A stretch of DNA of 44,338 bases from CAWHPS01 sp963831235 (GCA_963831235.1 CAWHPS010000045.1:1-44338); one strand, 5' to 3'; positions 15,521-25,095 are shown, counted from the first letter of the stretch. Made by a program: numbers and translations. The notes: generated from the letters alone by a model not told the origin.

Positions 15521-16978
15521 TTAATTTCCTAACCAGCCACCTTCCCGATAAAGCGCTCTGATTTCAGACTCTGAAAGGACCTTCTTGTAAAGGCGGATAT
15601 CATCCATTTTACCATTAATAGGGCTTACAATTCCTCCTGATAATCCCGAACCGATAACCATATCGGCGGTATTGAATGCCCAGTTTATATTGGAATAATT
15701 TAACTGTCCTATCATAAGGTTATCCACATACAATTTAGTAGTATTATTATTAACAGTCATTACTACATTATGCCATTGTCCAGTTGTGATTGGGGTGCTG
15801 GAGTGCATAAATTTCCACTGCATACCTTCAGTAACTCCACAACTATAATTACCAAAAGGCTCCATAACAACATAAATAAATGCATTCCCTGCACCATCAT
15901 CTTGAGAAATGAATATGCGTTCAGAATTATCGCCGGAATTAGTAGTAGTGTTAATCCATAAACTTATGGAAAATTCATGTGTGTTTACATAGGAAAGTGA
16001 TGGAGAGCTGCTTACAATTATTTTATCATCTATTCCATCAAACATATATGCTTTATTCACAACTCCAAACCTATCTATTGTCAAAGCTGCGCCATTTACT
16101 GTTCCATTATTTGCATTTCCGCTTTCGTCATTTGCAGTTCCATTGAATGGATAATAAGCCACAAGACCATCTTCAGGAATTTCTGGCTTTAATGTTCCTT
16201 CAATTGTAACTGTACCCACTGCACCAAGAATAACAGTCATGGTTGCTTGCCCAGGAGGCGGTAAAGACGGGCCAACCCACTTCAGGGTAATGGCATAGGT
16301 GGAATTAACTCCAGGTAAAGGTGTTATTGCCGTATCTCCAGTATAAAGCAACGTATCAAAACCCCACATACTACCATAGACATCCATCTTTATTCTTTGG
16401 GAAACATTTGTTTTCAGATAGTCATAATCCAATCTCACCGTATCACCGATCAGGCTTTGCTTCGCAAATGATGAATCGTTAACATTAATTCCGTCCACAA
16501 GGAGCTCACAGCGTGTGACACTGTCACGAATAGGAAAGAAATTCGCTTTGAGCATAGAGAAATGAGCCGAAAGATCAAGAACAGGGATTGTTACGGTCTG
16601 ACGTGGCAAGACATTAAAAGTCGTTGATCCACTATGAATAATAGAATCCCTTGCATCAAGAGAATGGACATTCAACGTCCATGTTTTAAGAGAAGCGAGA
16701 GGACCGTAAGTTTTCGATACTGTGTTTGTTCCATTTCCACTTATGGGGATGGTATCATAAATGGGGGTCTCCCCGGAAGCTGACAGGCTGACACACAATT
16801 TGGCAAACTCAATTGTGGCACTCTTGGCAAGTGAGCCAACATTTCCAATTTTAACTGTGATATTGGCACTGCCAGATTCACCATTGGGTAACGAAGAGGT
16901 TGGAGGTTGAGTTTTTGAACCACAAGCATTGATTAAAAACATTATTGATACGACTAAGCAAACACTTAAATACCTCAT
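15521..16978 (-). CDS. Lipoprotein with LamG-like C-terminal domain
   Basis: I chose the ATG at 16978, which has GAAAGGATT upstream exactly as in the sister gene, giving 485 residues. The lipobox is FLINAC. The N-terminal 270 residues are almost identical to the 14175 gene. The C-terminal 210 residues form a laminin-G/concanavalin-like jelly roll: GLVAYYPFNGTANDESGN opens it, MFDGIDDKI and FSISLWINT follow, and GKMDDIRLYKKVLSESEI closes it. Such domains bind carbohydrate or protein at the cell surface. The pair shows domain swapping onto a common anchor. Confidence 0.88.
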   Translation of the reverse strand: MRYLSVCLVVSIMFLINACGSKTQPPTSSLPNGESGSANITVKIGNVGSLAKSATIEFAKLCVSLSASGETPIYDTIPISGNGTNTVSKTYGPLASLKTWTLNVHSLDARDSIIHSGSTTFNVLPRQTVTIPVLDLSAHFSMLKANFFPIRDSVTRCELLVDGINVNDSSFAKQSLIGDTVRLDYDYLKTNVSQRIKMDVYGSMWGFDTLLYTGDTAITPLPGVNSTYAITLKWVGPSLPPPGQATMTVILGAVGTVTIEGTLKPEIPEDGLVAYYPFNGTANDESGNANNGTVNGAALTIDRFGVVNKAYMFDGIDDKIIVSSSPSLSYVNTHEFSISLWINTTTNSGDNSERIFISQDDGAGNAFIYVVMEPFGNYSCGVTEGMQWKFMHSSTPITTGQWHNVVMTVNNNTTKLYVDNLMIGQLNYSNINWAFNTADMVIGSGLSGGIVSPINGKMDDIRLYKKVLSESEIRALYREGGWLGN

Positions 16979-17296
16979 AGAAAATCCTTTCAATTTTTAG
17001 ATTAATAGATCCGAATTTAGCAACTACAATAATTCACTTTATATTTTTTTCGGCCCCCTCTCTTTTAATAAGACCGGTTTTTTAACATCAAGTCAAGTCG
17101 CTTAAAATACTATAGAAAACCCGCCGTGTCAAGACATAATCTGTTATGAAAGCGCTCGTAATCAAGTAAATCATTAATATCAACTATTTAAGTGATGTAT
17201 AATTGATTAAAACAACATGATATAGAATGATTGCTTGTAATTTCGTAAAGGTAACAACTAATCATGATCATTTTAAAAGTAGTTTATCCCTATTAT
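16979..17296. other. Intergenic stretch, nothing recognised
   Basis: This AT-rich sequence lies upstream of the lipoprotein gene and probably holds its promoter. No gene, repeat or structured element stands out. Confidence 0.5.
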
Positions 17297-17812
17297 GCTC
17301 AGCCCCATCAGCGATAAATAAATATCTATATATCAGGCTTCATTCTTTTATCCGCACCAATTCTCGTCCATATTTTATAGCCATTGTTTTCTTACAGGGC
17401 AATCAACATGTTTCTTTTAACTCGTTTTGTTATTGTGGACTTGATATTCAAGACTTCTTTCGCGGGATTCTTTGCTTCTCGCCTATGGAAATCATGTAAT
17501 GGCCTTTAACCCGGAGTAAGTGTTAGGAGGCGATAAAGGTCGCCAAGAACATGAGATGGAAAAGGCTGCGCAATGAGGAGTCATATCCACAGTGATATGG
17601 CGACGAGTTGGAAATCCTTTTACGGCTATGAAATTGGCGAGATTTGCGCTGATCTAACACTTATTCCGGGTTTTGGTACCGCAAAACCTCATAAAATCTC
17701 ATTGCCTTGGTCGTCCTTTGGCGATCAAGGGAACCGACCCCTGTCGCCCGCGCAGGGTTCTTGAGATTTTCTAGCGGCCTCTTCAGGAGTACCTTCAGCG
17801 GACATTTGCGGT
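17297..17812 (+). ncRNA. Structured RNA leader, copy B, split by a small insertion
   Basis: The upstream conserved block (17297-17507) and the RNA core (about 17679-17812) are the same as at 13535-13873, but a 165-bp inverted-repeat element separates them. The outer stem here is ACCGCAAA/TTTGCGGT, longer than in copy A and consistent by covariation. The second stem is AAAATCTCA/TGAGATTTT, and the hairpin loop is TCGCCCGCG. No small gene follows: the next coding sequence is on the other strand. Confidence 0.65.
17508..17672. mobile_element. MITE-like 165-bp element inside RNA leader B
   Basis: Perfectly positioned 19-bp terminal inverted repeats AACCCGGAGTAAGTGTTAG (one mismatch) flank a non-coding interior. 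Comparison with leaders A and C shows that the flanking sequence is continuous without it, so it is an insertion. No transposase is encoded, and the matching full-length element is not in the window. Confidence 0.75.
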
Positions 17813-17869
17813 TGGATTCGCGCAACCTTCAATCTGATAAGATATTGTTATAAAAAAGACCCTTGGTGC

Positions 17870-18370
17870 CTAATATGTAGTGAATCGGAGTACCGATACC
17901 GCCAGTTTGTCAATTAACTGCCTTACTTTGTTATCCCAAGGCTCATCTCCGCCGATGTACTTCTTCATTTTATTATCCCAGGGTTCATCGCCGCCGATTG
18001 AAGCCTCACCGGTAGTGATCTTTAAAACCAGTGTTGCCAATTTAAATAGCTGTGGTTTCATTTTGTGATCCCAGGGTTCGTCTCCGCCAATGGAGGTTTC
18101 GCCGTTTGTCATTTTCAAAACTTTATTTGCTAGGTATGATAGCTCCTGTTTTATCTTGTTATCCCAGGGTTCATCGCCGCCGATCATAGTTTCTCCGTTT
18201 GTGATTCTTAAAACCAGGGCAGCTAATTGCACAAGTAACTGCCTTTCATTGTTGTCCCATGGCTCATCGCCACCGATGCAGGTCGCACCTGAATTAATTC
18301 TTAATACCTGGAGGGCCAGCCCTTCAAGATTGAGTCTGACATTGTTGTCCCAAGGTTCATCACCGCCGAT
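17870..18370 (-). pseudogene. IGGDEPWD-repeat lipoprotein, 3' part
   Basis: This is the C-terminal portion of the gene that begins at 25560, cut off by the 6.8-kb transposon at 18376-25152. It encodes six of the eight IGGDEPWD repeats, each about 33 residues apart with helical filler such as QLAALVLRITNGET; the last two repeats are closer together, suggesting an internal deletion. There is no start codon of its own before the transposon boundary. Joined to the 5' part with one copy of ACAGG removed, the frame is open for 302 residues. The repeat family is not one I recognise. Confidence 0.8.
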
Positions 18371-18545
18371 ACAGGGTGTTGAGTCCCGCCTAATTTGCCG
18401 CTCTTTTTATCTGATTAATACCGCTCTATCTTCTGATCCCGGAAATCTTCTTGTAAAAGATATTGAGAAAAAGCGGGTGACATTGTAATTTCTTTTTGCT
18501 CATTCTACTTTCTCGGGTGGTCTGAGCAGAAAGGAGCCACACACA

Positions 18546-19112
18546 ATGGCACCCGTGAATAAAATACCCGCCAACAGCCCTGAAAGCAAAGAAAATCTTT
18601 CTTGTCCGCCATGTCCCTACTGTGGATTTTTAAACTGCTGGAAACATGGAAAGTATTGTCGCAAAGGGTTCCATCGGCCTCAGGCAGAACTGCTACCGGA
18701 ACCTGTGCCGGTGCAACGGTATTTATGCCGAGACCCTCCGTGCAAAAGGACTTTTTCCGAACTTCCGGAAGATGTGTTACCCTATTGCCGATTTTTCCTG
18801 AGCGATCTATTAAACCTTGGACATACCCTGGCAGAGGGTTGGTCGGCTTACTGGGTTGCAAAACATCAATGGGATATTTCCCTGCGGGTTATCCTGCGGG
18901 CCGACTTGCTGATTCAGAAGGCGACCCACTGGCTGGAAGGTGTCTGCCGGGAAGTCGCTCTAAGTGTAGACGTCGGTCTTCAATCGCTTGTCAAGACGGC
19001 CCGGGAGAAATTTACCTGGTTCGGTTTTACCCGGAGATGGTTCCACAGTCTTTACCCTTGCCGCGCCGGGAAGATCTTCAACCCACACAATTTGGGCATT
19101 AAACGGATTTAG
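18546..19112 (+). CDS. DUF6431-like zinc-ribbon transposon protein
   Basis: The 188-residue protein has an N-terminal zinc-binding region (CPPCPYCG at about 20-27, then YLCRDPPCKRTF at about 60-71) and a helical middle resembling DUF6431 proteins, which are found beside transposases. It is the first gene of the three-gene transposon. Its place suggests a role in target choice or end recognition, as TniQ/TnsD zinc proteins do in Tn7-like elements, but no sequence link to those is visible. It is intact. Confidence 0.6.
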   Translation: MAPVNKIPANSPESKENLSCPPCPYCGFLNCWKHGKYCRKGFHRPQAELLPEPVPVQRYLCRDPPCKRTFSELPEDVLPYCRFFLSDLLNLGHTLAEGWSAYWVAKHQWDISLRVILRADLLIQKATHWLEGVCREVALSVDVGLQSLVKTAREKFTWFGFTRRWFHSLYPCRAGKIFNPHNLGIKRI

Positions 19113-19171
19113 GGAAAGTTTTTAATTTATCTCCAACAGTTTTAGACCATAAACCTGAAGGAGGTAAAGCG

Positions 19172-20098
19172 ATGACGGACTTTTCGAGACCACCAGTTGA
19201 CATGGCGCTATGGCGTTACGGGATCATTTCGCCCTTGTTGCATCGCCATGAGGATTCTCCGCCTTTGTATCGGGAACTATGCACTCTTGCTGGGCAACCT
19301 TACTACACGCCGGAGGGACAGGCGAAAAGACTGTCCGCTGATACGCTACGTCTCTGGCTCTGGCGTTACAATAACCTGGGGCTACCAGGATTAAGCAATA
19401 AGGTACGGAAAGACCGGGGAGGATCAAAAGTCCCTGAAGCATTGCACGACGCATTGGTCCTGTTACGGAAGGCACCATCCACTCTTCACCGTCAAGCGCC
19501 TTTTGAACTCCCTATTGGAAAAAAAGCTTTGGGACGGCCAAAAACCAAGCCGGACAGCCCTCTATCGTCTCACCGCTGCACAAAGGCTGGGGCGTCATGT
19601 CCAAGTCAATCCCGAAAGCGTTAGCCCCTTCGAGTATCCTCACTTCGGCGATCTCTGGAGCGCCGACTTCCTGCATGGGCCTGTCGTTAAAGATGGCGTC
19701 CACGGCCGGAAGACCTACCTCCATGCCATTCTGGACGATGCCACACGCTATGTCGTGGTTGCCAATTTTCACTTGGCTGAAGATACCGAGAGTCTCCTCA
19801 GCGACCTGATGCTGGCTATACGGAGGTTCGGCCTTCCCAAGCGATTCTACACCGACAACGGGGCCGCCTTCCGAAGTCATCACCTCCGCCTGGTTGCGGC
19901 GAAGATGCGTATTGCCCTGCCCCATACACCCCCGTACAAACCCAAAGGTCGCGGAAAAATTGAAAGAATGTTCCGCACGGTGCGGGATGGTTTCCTTACC
20001 GGAAGACCAAAGTCATCCCTCCAGAAACTGAATGCTGACCTCGCCGAATGGGTGGCACTATACCATCAAACCCTCCACTCCTCGCTCGCTATGTCCCC
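19172..20098 (+). pseudogene. Mu/TnsB-like DDE transposase, N-terminal and catalytic part
   Basis: The frame opens with an HTH-like domain (SADTLRLWLWRYNNLGLPGL) after AGGAGG. Near 19475 it slips to another frame, where HPLFTVKRLLNSLLEKKLWDG continues the homology. The rve/DDE core is clear: Asp in LWSADFLHGP, Asp in FYTDNGAAF, Glu in GRGKIERMFRTV. At 20098 the ISAs1-type element breaks it. Removing that IS gives 1261 bases, one more than a multiple of three, consistent with a single-base insertion. It could also be a programmed frameshift; I see no slippery heptamer that would favour this. Confidence 0.8.
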
Positions 20099-20111
20099 CA
20101 GGGCAATCGCA

Positions 20112-21245
20112 TTAAAATTTAACGATTCCAAGGATGCGCTCCAAATATTGTGTGCTCAAAGCTGCTTTTAATTGTTTGCGTACGATACTGGCTTTTATTG
20201 ATGTTTCCTGTCTCAATAGATTTATAGCGACATGCCGGACTACATTCATATTTGTTGGTGCATTTGATTTTCTAATGCGACAGTCATCCTCTCTAAAAGA
20301 CACATCCAGATTCCAATGCAATTTGTTTTCAATTCCCCAATGACTGCGTACTGCCTGACCAAACTGTTTTGCCGACATTTTACGACTGAGAATATAATAC
20401 CGTATTTCTGTCTGCTCTGCTTTTTTTGTTTTCCTTATGGAGTGAACAGCACCGATAGCAGACAATGATCGCCACTGTTCCTTATTTTTTAGCCAGGTAA
20501 TATCATCGATAACATGATACTCACGATGCTCTTCGCGACCATGTCCCTTATCCTCTGTTGAATACGTGTCATGGGCCACATCTTTCAACCCATCCACCAC
20601 GACAGTATCTACGCGGTTGCGGATTTGTTCATACAGGCTCGGTTGATTTTCTTTAACGGCGAGAACATAATCCGCGCCATTGGTTACAATATTGTCGGCA
20701 ATAGCTTTTTGACAACCCATTGCATCGATAGTGACGATACATCCTTTCACCATGAGCATATTCAGCAATTCAGGGATAGCGGTGATTTCGTTGGATTTAT
20801 CATTCACCTTTATTTGCCCCAGTACCAAGTTATTTTCTGCTGCCCAGGCACTAACGACATGGATAGCATTTCGGTTGGCCTTGGTATCAAATGAACGCCG
20901 TGCGGTTTTTCCATCGACTGCAATTACTTCATTTTGTTTCGGCAATCGTAACGCCTCAACCCATTTTATAAAGCATTCTTGAAAGTCTTTCGGATTTAGC
21001 AAGGCACTGGCCCGCCCAAAAGTGTCATGCGATGGAATGCCGTTTTTGAGTTCAAGAAACTGTTTAAGCCACTCTATTCGCTCGTTGCCAAATAATTCGA
21101 CTTCCTCGAATGACTTGGCGCCGCAAAGGGTAGCACATACCAAGACAACAATTATGTCGATAAGTTTGTGGAGTTTTTTACGTTCTATGCGTGGGTCCGG
21201 TATGTCTTGGAAGTATTCGATAAAAGTGCATGGCGTTGAAATCAT
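20112..21245 (-). CDS. ISAs1-family transposase
   Basis: The 377-residue protein is full length for the family. It shows FQDIPDPRIERKKLHKLIDI (N-terminal domain, DDE_Tnp_1-associated), the first catalytic Asp in VIAVDGKTARRS, the second in VTIDAMGCQKAIADNI, and the Glu-containing SHWGIENKLHWNLDVSFREDD segment. Start at 21245 is preceded by AAGGGGGATTT. It appears intact and potentially active. Confidence 0.94.
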   Translation of the reverse strand: MISTPCTFIEYFQDIPDPRIERKKLHKLIDIIVVLVCATLCGAKSFEEVELFGNERIEWLKQFLELKNGIPSHDTFGRASALLNPKDFQECFIKWVEALRLPKQNEVIAVDGKTARRSFDTKANRNAIHVVSAWAAENNLVLGQIKVNDKSNEITAIPELLNMLMVKGCIVTIDAMGCQKAIADNIVTNGADYVLAVKENQPSLYEQIRNRVDTVVVDGLKDVAHDTYSTEDKGHGREEHREYHVIDDITWLKNKEQWRSLSAIGAVHSIRKTKKAEQTEIRYYILSRKMSAKQFGQAVRSHWGIENKLHWNLDVSFREDDCRIRKSNAPTNMNVVRHVAINLLRQETSIKASIVRKQLKAALSTQYLERILGIVKF

Positions 21246-21303
21246 AAATCCCCCTTATAGGTAAAATAAAATGTGGACATTGCCTCTTCTTTATACTATA
21301 ATA

Positions 21304-21329
21304 TAGCTCTACGGATATCCGTAGAGCTA
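21304..21329. promoter_or_regulatory. 26-bp perfect palindrome between divergent genes
   Basis: The half-site TAGCTCTACGGAT is followed at once by its exact complement. It lies between the transposase start (21245) and the AbrB-like start (21352), next to a TATACTATAATAT promoter-like sequence. Most likely the operator through which the AbrB-like protein controls itself and perhaps the transposase. Confidence 0.6.
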
Positions 21330-21351
21330 CTTAAATAGAAAGGAATTGGGC

Positions 21352-21585
21352 ATGGGCTATCCAACAACGATTCAACTCATCTCACGGAAGAAAGGAAATC
21401 AGTGGTATGTTAATTTTCCCAATGCTTTGGCAAAAGCGATGAATTTCAAGAAACGCGAAATTGTGGAATGGGAGGTTGAAACAGTAAAGTGCATGAAAAT
21501 GATTAGAACTGGCAAGTCTAACAAAGTAACTGCAAGAACAAGAACGGATCGTGTGTCACGTATTACCGTTGACAATAAGAAATAA
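21352..21585 (+). CDS. AbrB/SpoVT-like small DNA-binding protein
   Basis: The 77-residue protein has an AbrB-type swapped-hairpin pattern: TTIQLISRKKGNQWYVNFPNALAKAMNFKKREIVEWEVE. The ATG at 21352 follows AAAGGAATTGGG; an upstream TTG adds two residues only. It lies inside the inverted repeats of the ISAs1-type element, divergent from its transposase. AbrB-like proteins are often autoregulatory antitoxins or repressors. No partner toxin is visible, so a repressor of transposition is the better guess. Confidence 0.65.
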   Translation: MGYPTTIQLISRKKGNQWYVNFPNALAKAMNFKKREIVEWEVETVKCMKMIRTGKSNKVTARTRTDRVSRITVDNKK

Positions 21586-21623
21586 AGTGGCGAATTTTAA
21601 TGCGATTGCCCTGCTATGTCCCC

Positions 21624-21957
21624 TCTCAACCGAAAACTCGTCGACCAAGGGCAGCCATTGGAACAAATTGACCCAACGCAAAATATCAACGATCTCTTCC
21701 GAATGGAAGCCGATAAAACTGTCCGCTCCGACGGATGCATCTCAATGTGGGGTAAAAGGTTTGAAATCCCCAATTCCGTCCCCGGCGAAAACGTTAGGAT
21801 CTATTACCTGCCGTGGAGCCAGGACACAGTCCTCTGTGGTCCCGACAAAATCGTCGTCAGGCCCATTGACCCACTCAAAAACGCCCGCCGCTTCGACAAA
21901 CCCGTCAGAGGAATAAGAATTGACGATAACAATAACCCAAAGGAGAAACTGTCATGA
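21624..21957 (+). pseudogene. Mu/TnsB-like transposase, C-terminal part
   Basis: This segment continues the transposase after the ISAs1-type insertion: SSLAMSP is followed by LNRKLVDQGQPLEQID, then MWGKRFEIPNSVPGE and RIYYLPWSQDTV, a Mu-type C-terminal beta-barrel domain. It ends with an ATGA overlap with the ATPase gene, showing that the two were coupled. It could be mistaken for an independent 113-residue gene because an ATG lies in the target duplication. Confidence 0.8.
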
Positions 21958-22296
21958 ACAAGCCCGTTAAAAACGCACCCCCCCCATCCGCCACCGAATT
22001 CTTCCAGTATCGTTATCCCCCTTTCGCGGATACCTACGAAATCCAGCAACCATTCCAGAGCCAGGCGGAAGCCATCATCCTGTCCCGTTCCCTTGCCCTT
22101 ATCCGCCAGGGAAAAAGCCTTGCCATCTACGGCGAAGCCGGCGCGGGAAAATCCATGCTCCTTAAATCCATTACCCAAGAACTCGATGCCAAAGCCTACC
22201 GCGTCGCTACCATTCCGTATGGAGGCCTTAAACCTTCCGCCATTCTCCGCGAGCTCTGCGAGGCTTTCGGCATCGATCTCGCCGGAAGAAAAAACC
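21954..22296 (+). pseudogene. TnsC/TniB-like AAA ATPase, N-terminal part
   Basis: The reading frame begins MNKPVKNAPPPSATEFFQYR and contains the Walker A motif GEAGAGKSML at about residues 60-69. It is broken at 22296 by the IS66-type element. With one copy of the 8-bp duplication removed it joins 24572-25053 to give exactly 825 bases, 274 residues. ATPases of this ExeA/TnsC type regulate DDE transposases and choose targets. Confidence 0.85.
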
Positions 22297-22553
22297 GTAA
22301 CTTCTCAATAAGTCCTCCCAAATACTTGAAATTGTTTATTTGACAGCATCCTTTTCCGCAAACCAATCCTGATTTACGCCACGGAGTAATCTTAAGCCAG
22401 ACACATCAAAATTTGTTCGATTTCGCCGTTTTTAGGCATTTCGGATGAATTTTATAATTTGTACAAATCAAATGATGAACTATTTATAAAATAAATCGTC
22501 CAAGATGCATTTTTTGCTTGCATTGTATATATGCAATATATTATATATACATA

Positions 22554-22907
22554 ATGAGCAGGTCAAGATTTCCAAACAAGCTCACACTGCAACGATTCAA
22601 GAAAGATATCACGGATAAATGGCCGCTTGCCAAAGGATCGTTGGCCCAAGTATATAATAGGTGCATCCGGCCCAATTGTCCTGCCTGTGCAAGCGGTAAA
22701 AAACATCGTACCTTCATTTTTTCCTACCTTAAAAAGGGGCATCGGCATTGCATGTACGTTCCTCTGGAACTGGTTACGGTGATGCGGCGGGCTATCAGCA
22801 ACAGCCGTAAGCTGGAGGCACTGATAAGCGCTCTTGGACCGGAGTTGATTTTACAGTTTCGTCAGAAGCAGACCCGGCTGAATCACCGAAAGCATAAGAA
22901 AGTTTAG
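22554..22907 (+). CDS. DUF6788-like IS66-associated protein
   Basis: The 117-residue basic protein contains CIRPNCPACASGKKH, a Cys-rich zinc-like motif, and a helical C-terminus rich in Lys and Arg. Start ATG at 22554 (MSRSRFPN) is preferred over an upstream one because family members begin near here. It ends 3 bp before the transposase gene. Proteins of this kind accompany IS66 transposases lacking TnpA/TnpB; function unknown. Confidence 0.7.
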   Translation: MSRSRFPNKLTLQRFKKDITDKWPLAKGSLAQVYNRCIRPNCPACASGKKHRTFIFSYLKKGHRHCMYVPLELVTVMRRAISNSRKLEALISALGPELILQFRQKQTRLNHRKHKKV

Positions 22908-22910
22908 CGA

Positions 22911-24482
22911 ATGATAGACCTTCATAAAATACCGGAAGAAGGAAAAACCCCTCTGGTTACGGAGTTACTGCAAATCATTGCACATCTCAATGAAACCATC
23001 GGACAATTGAAGGAGGAGATTGCCCGTCTCAAAGAACACAAAGGCAAGCCGAGGATTCCACCGAGTAATCTGGAGAAAGACACGATAGATAAACCGGAAA
23101 ATTCTGATGGGAAGCGACCAGGCTCAGAAAAAAGAAGCAAAACAGTGAACCTGATAATCCATCAAACCATACCTATTCCTCCTGTGTCATTACCTCCGGG
23201 TTCAACATTTGAGAGCCATGATGATTATATTGTTCAGGGGCTTAAAATCCAATTGCATAATATTTGCTACCGGCTTGAGTGTTGGCGCGATCCGGAAGGC
23301 AATCTCCTCAAAGGCGAATTACCTGATTTTGTAAAGGGGCATTTTGATCCGATGTTGCGTAGTTTTATGCTACAACAGTATCATCATTGCCATGTCACAC
23401 AGCCATTACTGCTGGAAGAGTTGCTGGAACTGGGAGTGGATATTTCCAGCGGGCAGATAAGCCGGATATTAACAGAAGACAACGAGATTTTTCACCAGGA
23501 GAAGGATGACATACTTCCTGCAGGACTGGAAGTGTCAGGCCATATTCATGTTGACGATACCTCTGCTCGTCATAACGGTAAAAACGGCTACTGCACGCAT
23601 ATCGGCAATGATTTGTTTGCCTGGTTTGAAAGTACCGATAGTAAAAGCCGGATTAATTTCCTGAAATTGCTGCGCAATGTCTATGTTGATTATATGATTA
23701 ACGATGATGCGCTTGCGTATATGACACAGCAGGGGTTTCCTCAGCCGTTGCTGGAGAAACTCGCTATGCATGGAACCAAACATTTTCAAAACGAAGACGA
23801 CTGGAAGCTGCACCTGAATCAACTGGCAATCACCACAGAACGTCATGCCCGAATAGCCACAGAAGGTGCATTACTTGGCAGCATACTCAGTCATGGTTTC
23901 TCAAAGGATTTGGTCATCTTAAGCGATGATGCCGGACAATTCAACATTCTTCTGCATGCGTTATGCTGGATTCATGCGGAGAGGACGATTCATAAAATCA
24001 TCCCCTGCAGTGGGAAAGAGAAAGAGGCCATAGAGGATATTCGTAAACATATCTGGCAACTCTACCGTGACCTCAAGGCCTACAAGAAAGCACCGGAGGG
24101 CACGGCAAAAGACGGATTGGAAAAAAGATTCGACGACATATTCTCCACCCATACCTGTAGTGATACATTAAATGAAGCTTTGCGGCGTATAGCGAAGAAT
24201 AAGCTGGAACTGCTCCTGGTACTGGAAAGACCGGATATTCCGTTACACAACAATGATAGCGAACGCGATATTCGTGAATATGTTAAAAAACGAAAAATCA
24301 GCGGCAGCACGCGCAGTGATAATGGAAGACGTTGTCGTGACACGTTTACCAGTCTAAAAAAAACATGCCGAAAATTGAAAATCTCTTTCTGGGAATACCT
24401 CAAAGATCGTGTCCATAAAGTCAATAATATTCAGCCCCTATCGGACATCATTCGTGCCAGAGCTCAAGCTCAAACCCCATAA
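22911..24482 (+). CDS. IS66-family transposase (TnpC type)
   Basis: The 523-residue protein has an N-terminal coiled coil (LLQIIAHLNETIGQLKEEIA), then a zinc-like domain and the DDE core: Asp in GHIHVDDTSARHNGKN, Asp in VILSDDAGQFN and Glu in HNNDSERDIREYVKKRKIS. Length and motif order fit active IS66 transposases. It is intact. Confidence 0.95.
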   Translation: MIDLHKIPEEGKTPLVTELLQIIAHLNETIGQLKEEIARLKEHKGKPRIPPSNLEKDTIDKPENSDGKRPGSEKRSKTVNLIIHQTIPIPPVSLPPGSTFESHDDYIVQGLKIQLHNICYRLECWRDPEGNLLKGELPDFVKGHFDPMLRSFMLQQYHHCHVTQPLLLEELLELGVDISSGQISRILTEDNEIFHQEKDDILPAGLEVSGHIHVDDTSARHNGKNGYCTHIGNDLFAWFESTDSKSRINFLKLLRNVYVDYMINDDALAYMTQQGFPQPLLEKLAMHGTKHFQNEDDWKLHLNQLAITTERHARIATEGALLGSILSHGFSKDLVILSDDAGQFNILLHALCWIHAERTIHKIIPCSGKEKEAIEDIRKHIWQLYRDLKAYKKAPEGTAKDGLEKRFDDIFSTHTCSDTLNEALRRIAKNKLELLLVLERPDIPLHNNDSERDIREYVKKRKISGSTRSDNGRRCRDTFTSLKKTCRKLKISFWEYLKDRVHKVNNIQPLSDIIRARAQAQTP

Positions 24483-24571
24483 AGTTCTCCTGTAAGCGAC
24501 ATTAGCTCAAAAGTACGTCATGGTTATTTAGGCGTTATGTACGAAGGTTTATTGAGAAGTTACAAAAAACC

Positions 24572-25053
24572 TTCTCCCAAGACTCCAGAAAAACTTTCAA
24601 CCCAAATCCGACAAACCTTTCCCCATCCTCATCGTGGATGACGCCCATGCCATGGATAAACAATCATTCATCGACCTCTGCTCCCTCCTCCACGACGCCC
24701 AATCCAGAACAACCGCCGCCGTCCTCATACTCGCGGGTCAACCCGTCCTTAAAAATATGCTCAAGCTCGATATCTTTGCTCCGGTTCGCACCAGGATGGC
24801 TTGCCGCTTCCTCCTGCCAAAACTCACCATCGATGAAACCAAGGATTTTATCCGGTTCCGCCTTAAAGTGGCGGAAGCCTTACCAGACCTCTTTCATGAG
24901 CAAGCACTTGAATCCATCGCCGCCGACTCCGGCGGCAACAGAAGGACGCTCATGAACCTGGCCTCGCTTTGCCTCGAAGAAGCCGCCAGGCGCCAAGAGA
25001 AAATCGTTACGGCAGAAATCGTGAATATGATCACCGTGGAACAATCAAATTGA
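24572..25053 (+). pseudogene. TnsC/TniB-like AAA ATPase, C-terminal part
   Basis: The frame resumes after the IS66-type element as LLPRLQKNFQPKSDK, with Walker B FPILIVDDAHAM soon after, then an arginine-finger region FAPVRTRMACRFLLPKL and a C-terminal lid domain. It ends at 25053, just before a strong hairpin. It is otherwise undamaged. Confidence 0.85.
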
Positions 25054-25062
25054 AAACAACAA

Positions 25063-25095
25063 CGGCGTGCAAGCGACAAACCGCCTTGCACGCCG
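25063..25095 (+). terminator. Hairpin after the transposon ATPase gene
   Basis: CGGCGTGCAAG pairs perfectly with CTTGCACGCCG around an 11-base loop, 10 bases after the stop. There is no T-run, so it may be a terminator or an RNA-stabilising hairpin. Confidence 0.6.

Larger units (their letters stand above)
20099..21613 (-). mobile_element. ISAs1-family element with an AbrB-like passenger
   Basis: Terminal inverted repeats begin CAGGGCAATCGCATTAAAA, identical at both ends for 21 bp. The 10-bp target duplication CTATGTCCCC is at 20089-20098 and 21614-21623. It carries a transposase on the minus strand and a divergent small AbrB-type gene, with a 26-bp perfect palindrome between them. It sits in the transposase of the larger transposon. 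Confidence 0.9.
22297..24563 (+). mobile_element. IS66-family element (two-gene type)
   Basis: The ends are GTAACTTCTCAATAA in inverted orientation, with an 8-bp target duplication AAAAAACC (22289-22296 and 24564-24571), the size expected for IS66. It carries only a small DUF6788-like gene and the tnpC-type transposase, as in the ISBst12-like branch that lacks tnpA and tnpB. Confidence 0.92.

Noticed and set aside
17880..18488. Plus-strand frames across the IGGDEPWD repeats (17880-18488, 25220-25606)
   Set aside because: These are shadows of the repeat-coding minus strand; the repeated SQGSSPP pattern is simply the antisense of the IGGDEPWD codons.
21616..21957. Independent 113-residue gene
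   Set aside because: It is the in-frame C-terminus of the transposase interrupted by the ISAs1-type element; its ATG lies in the 10-bp target duplication.
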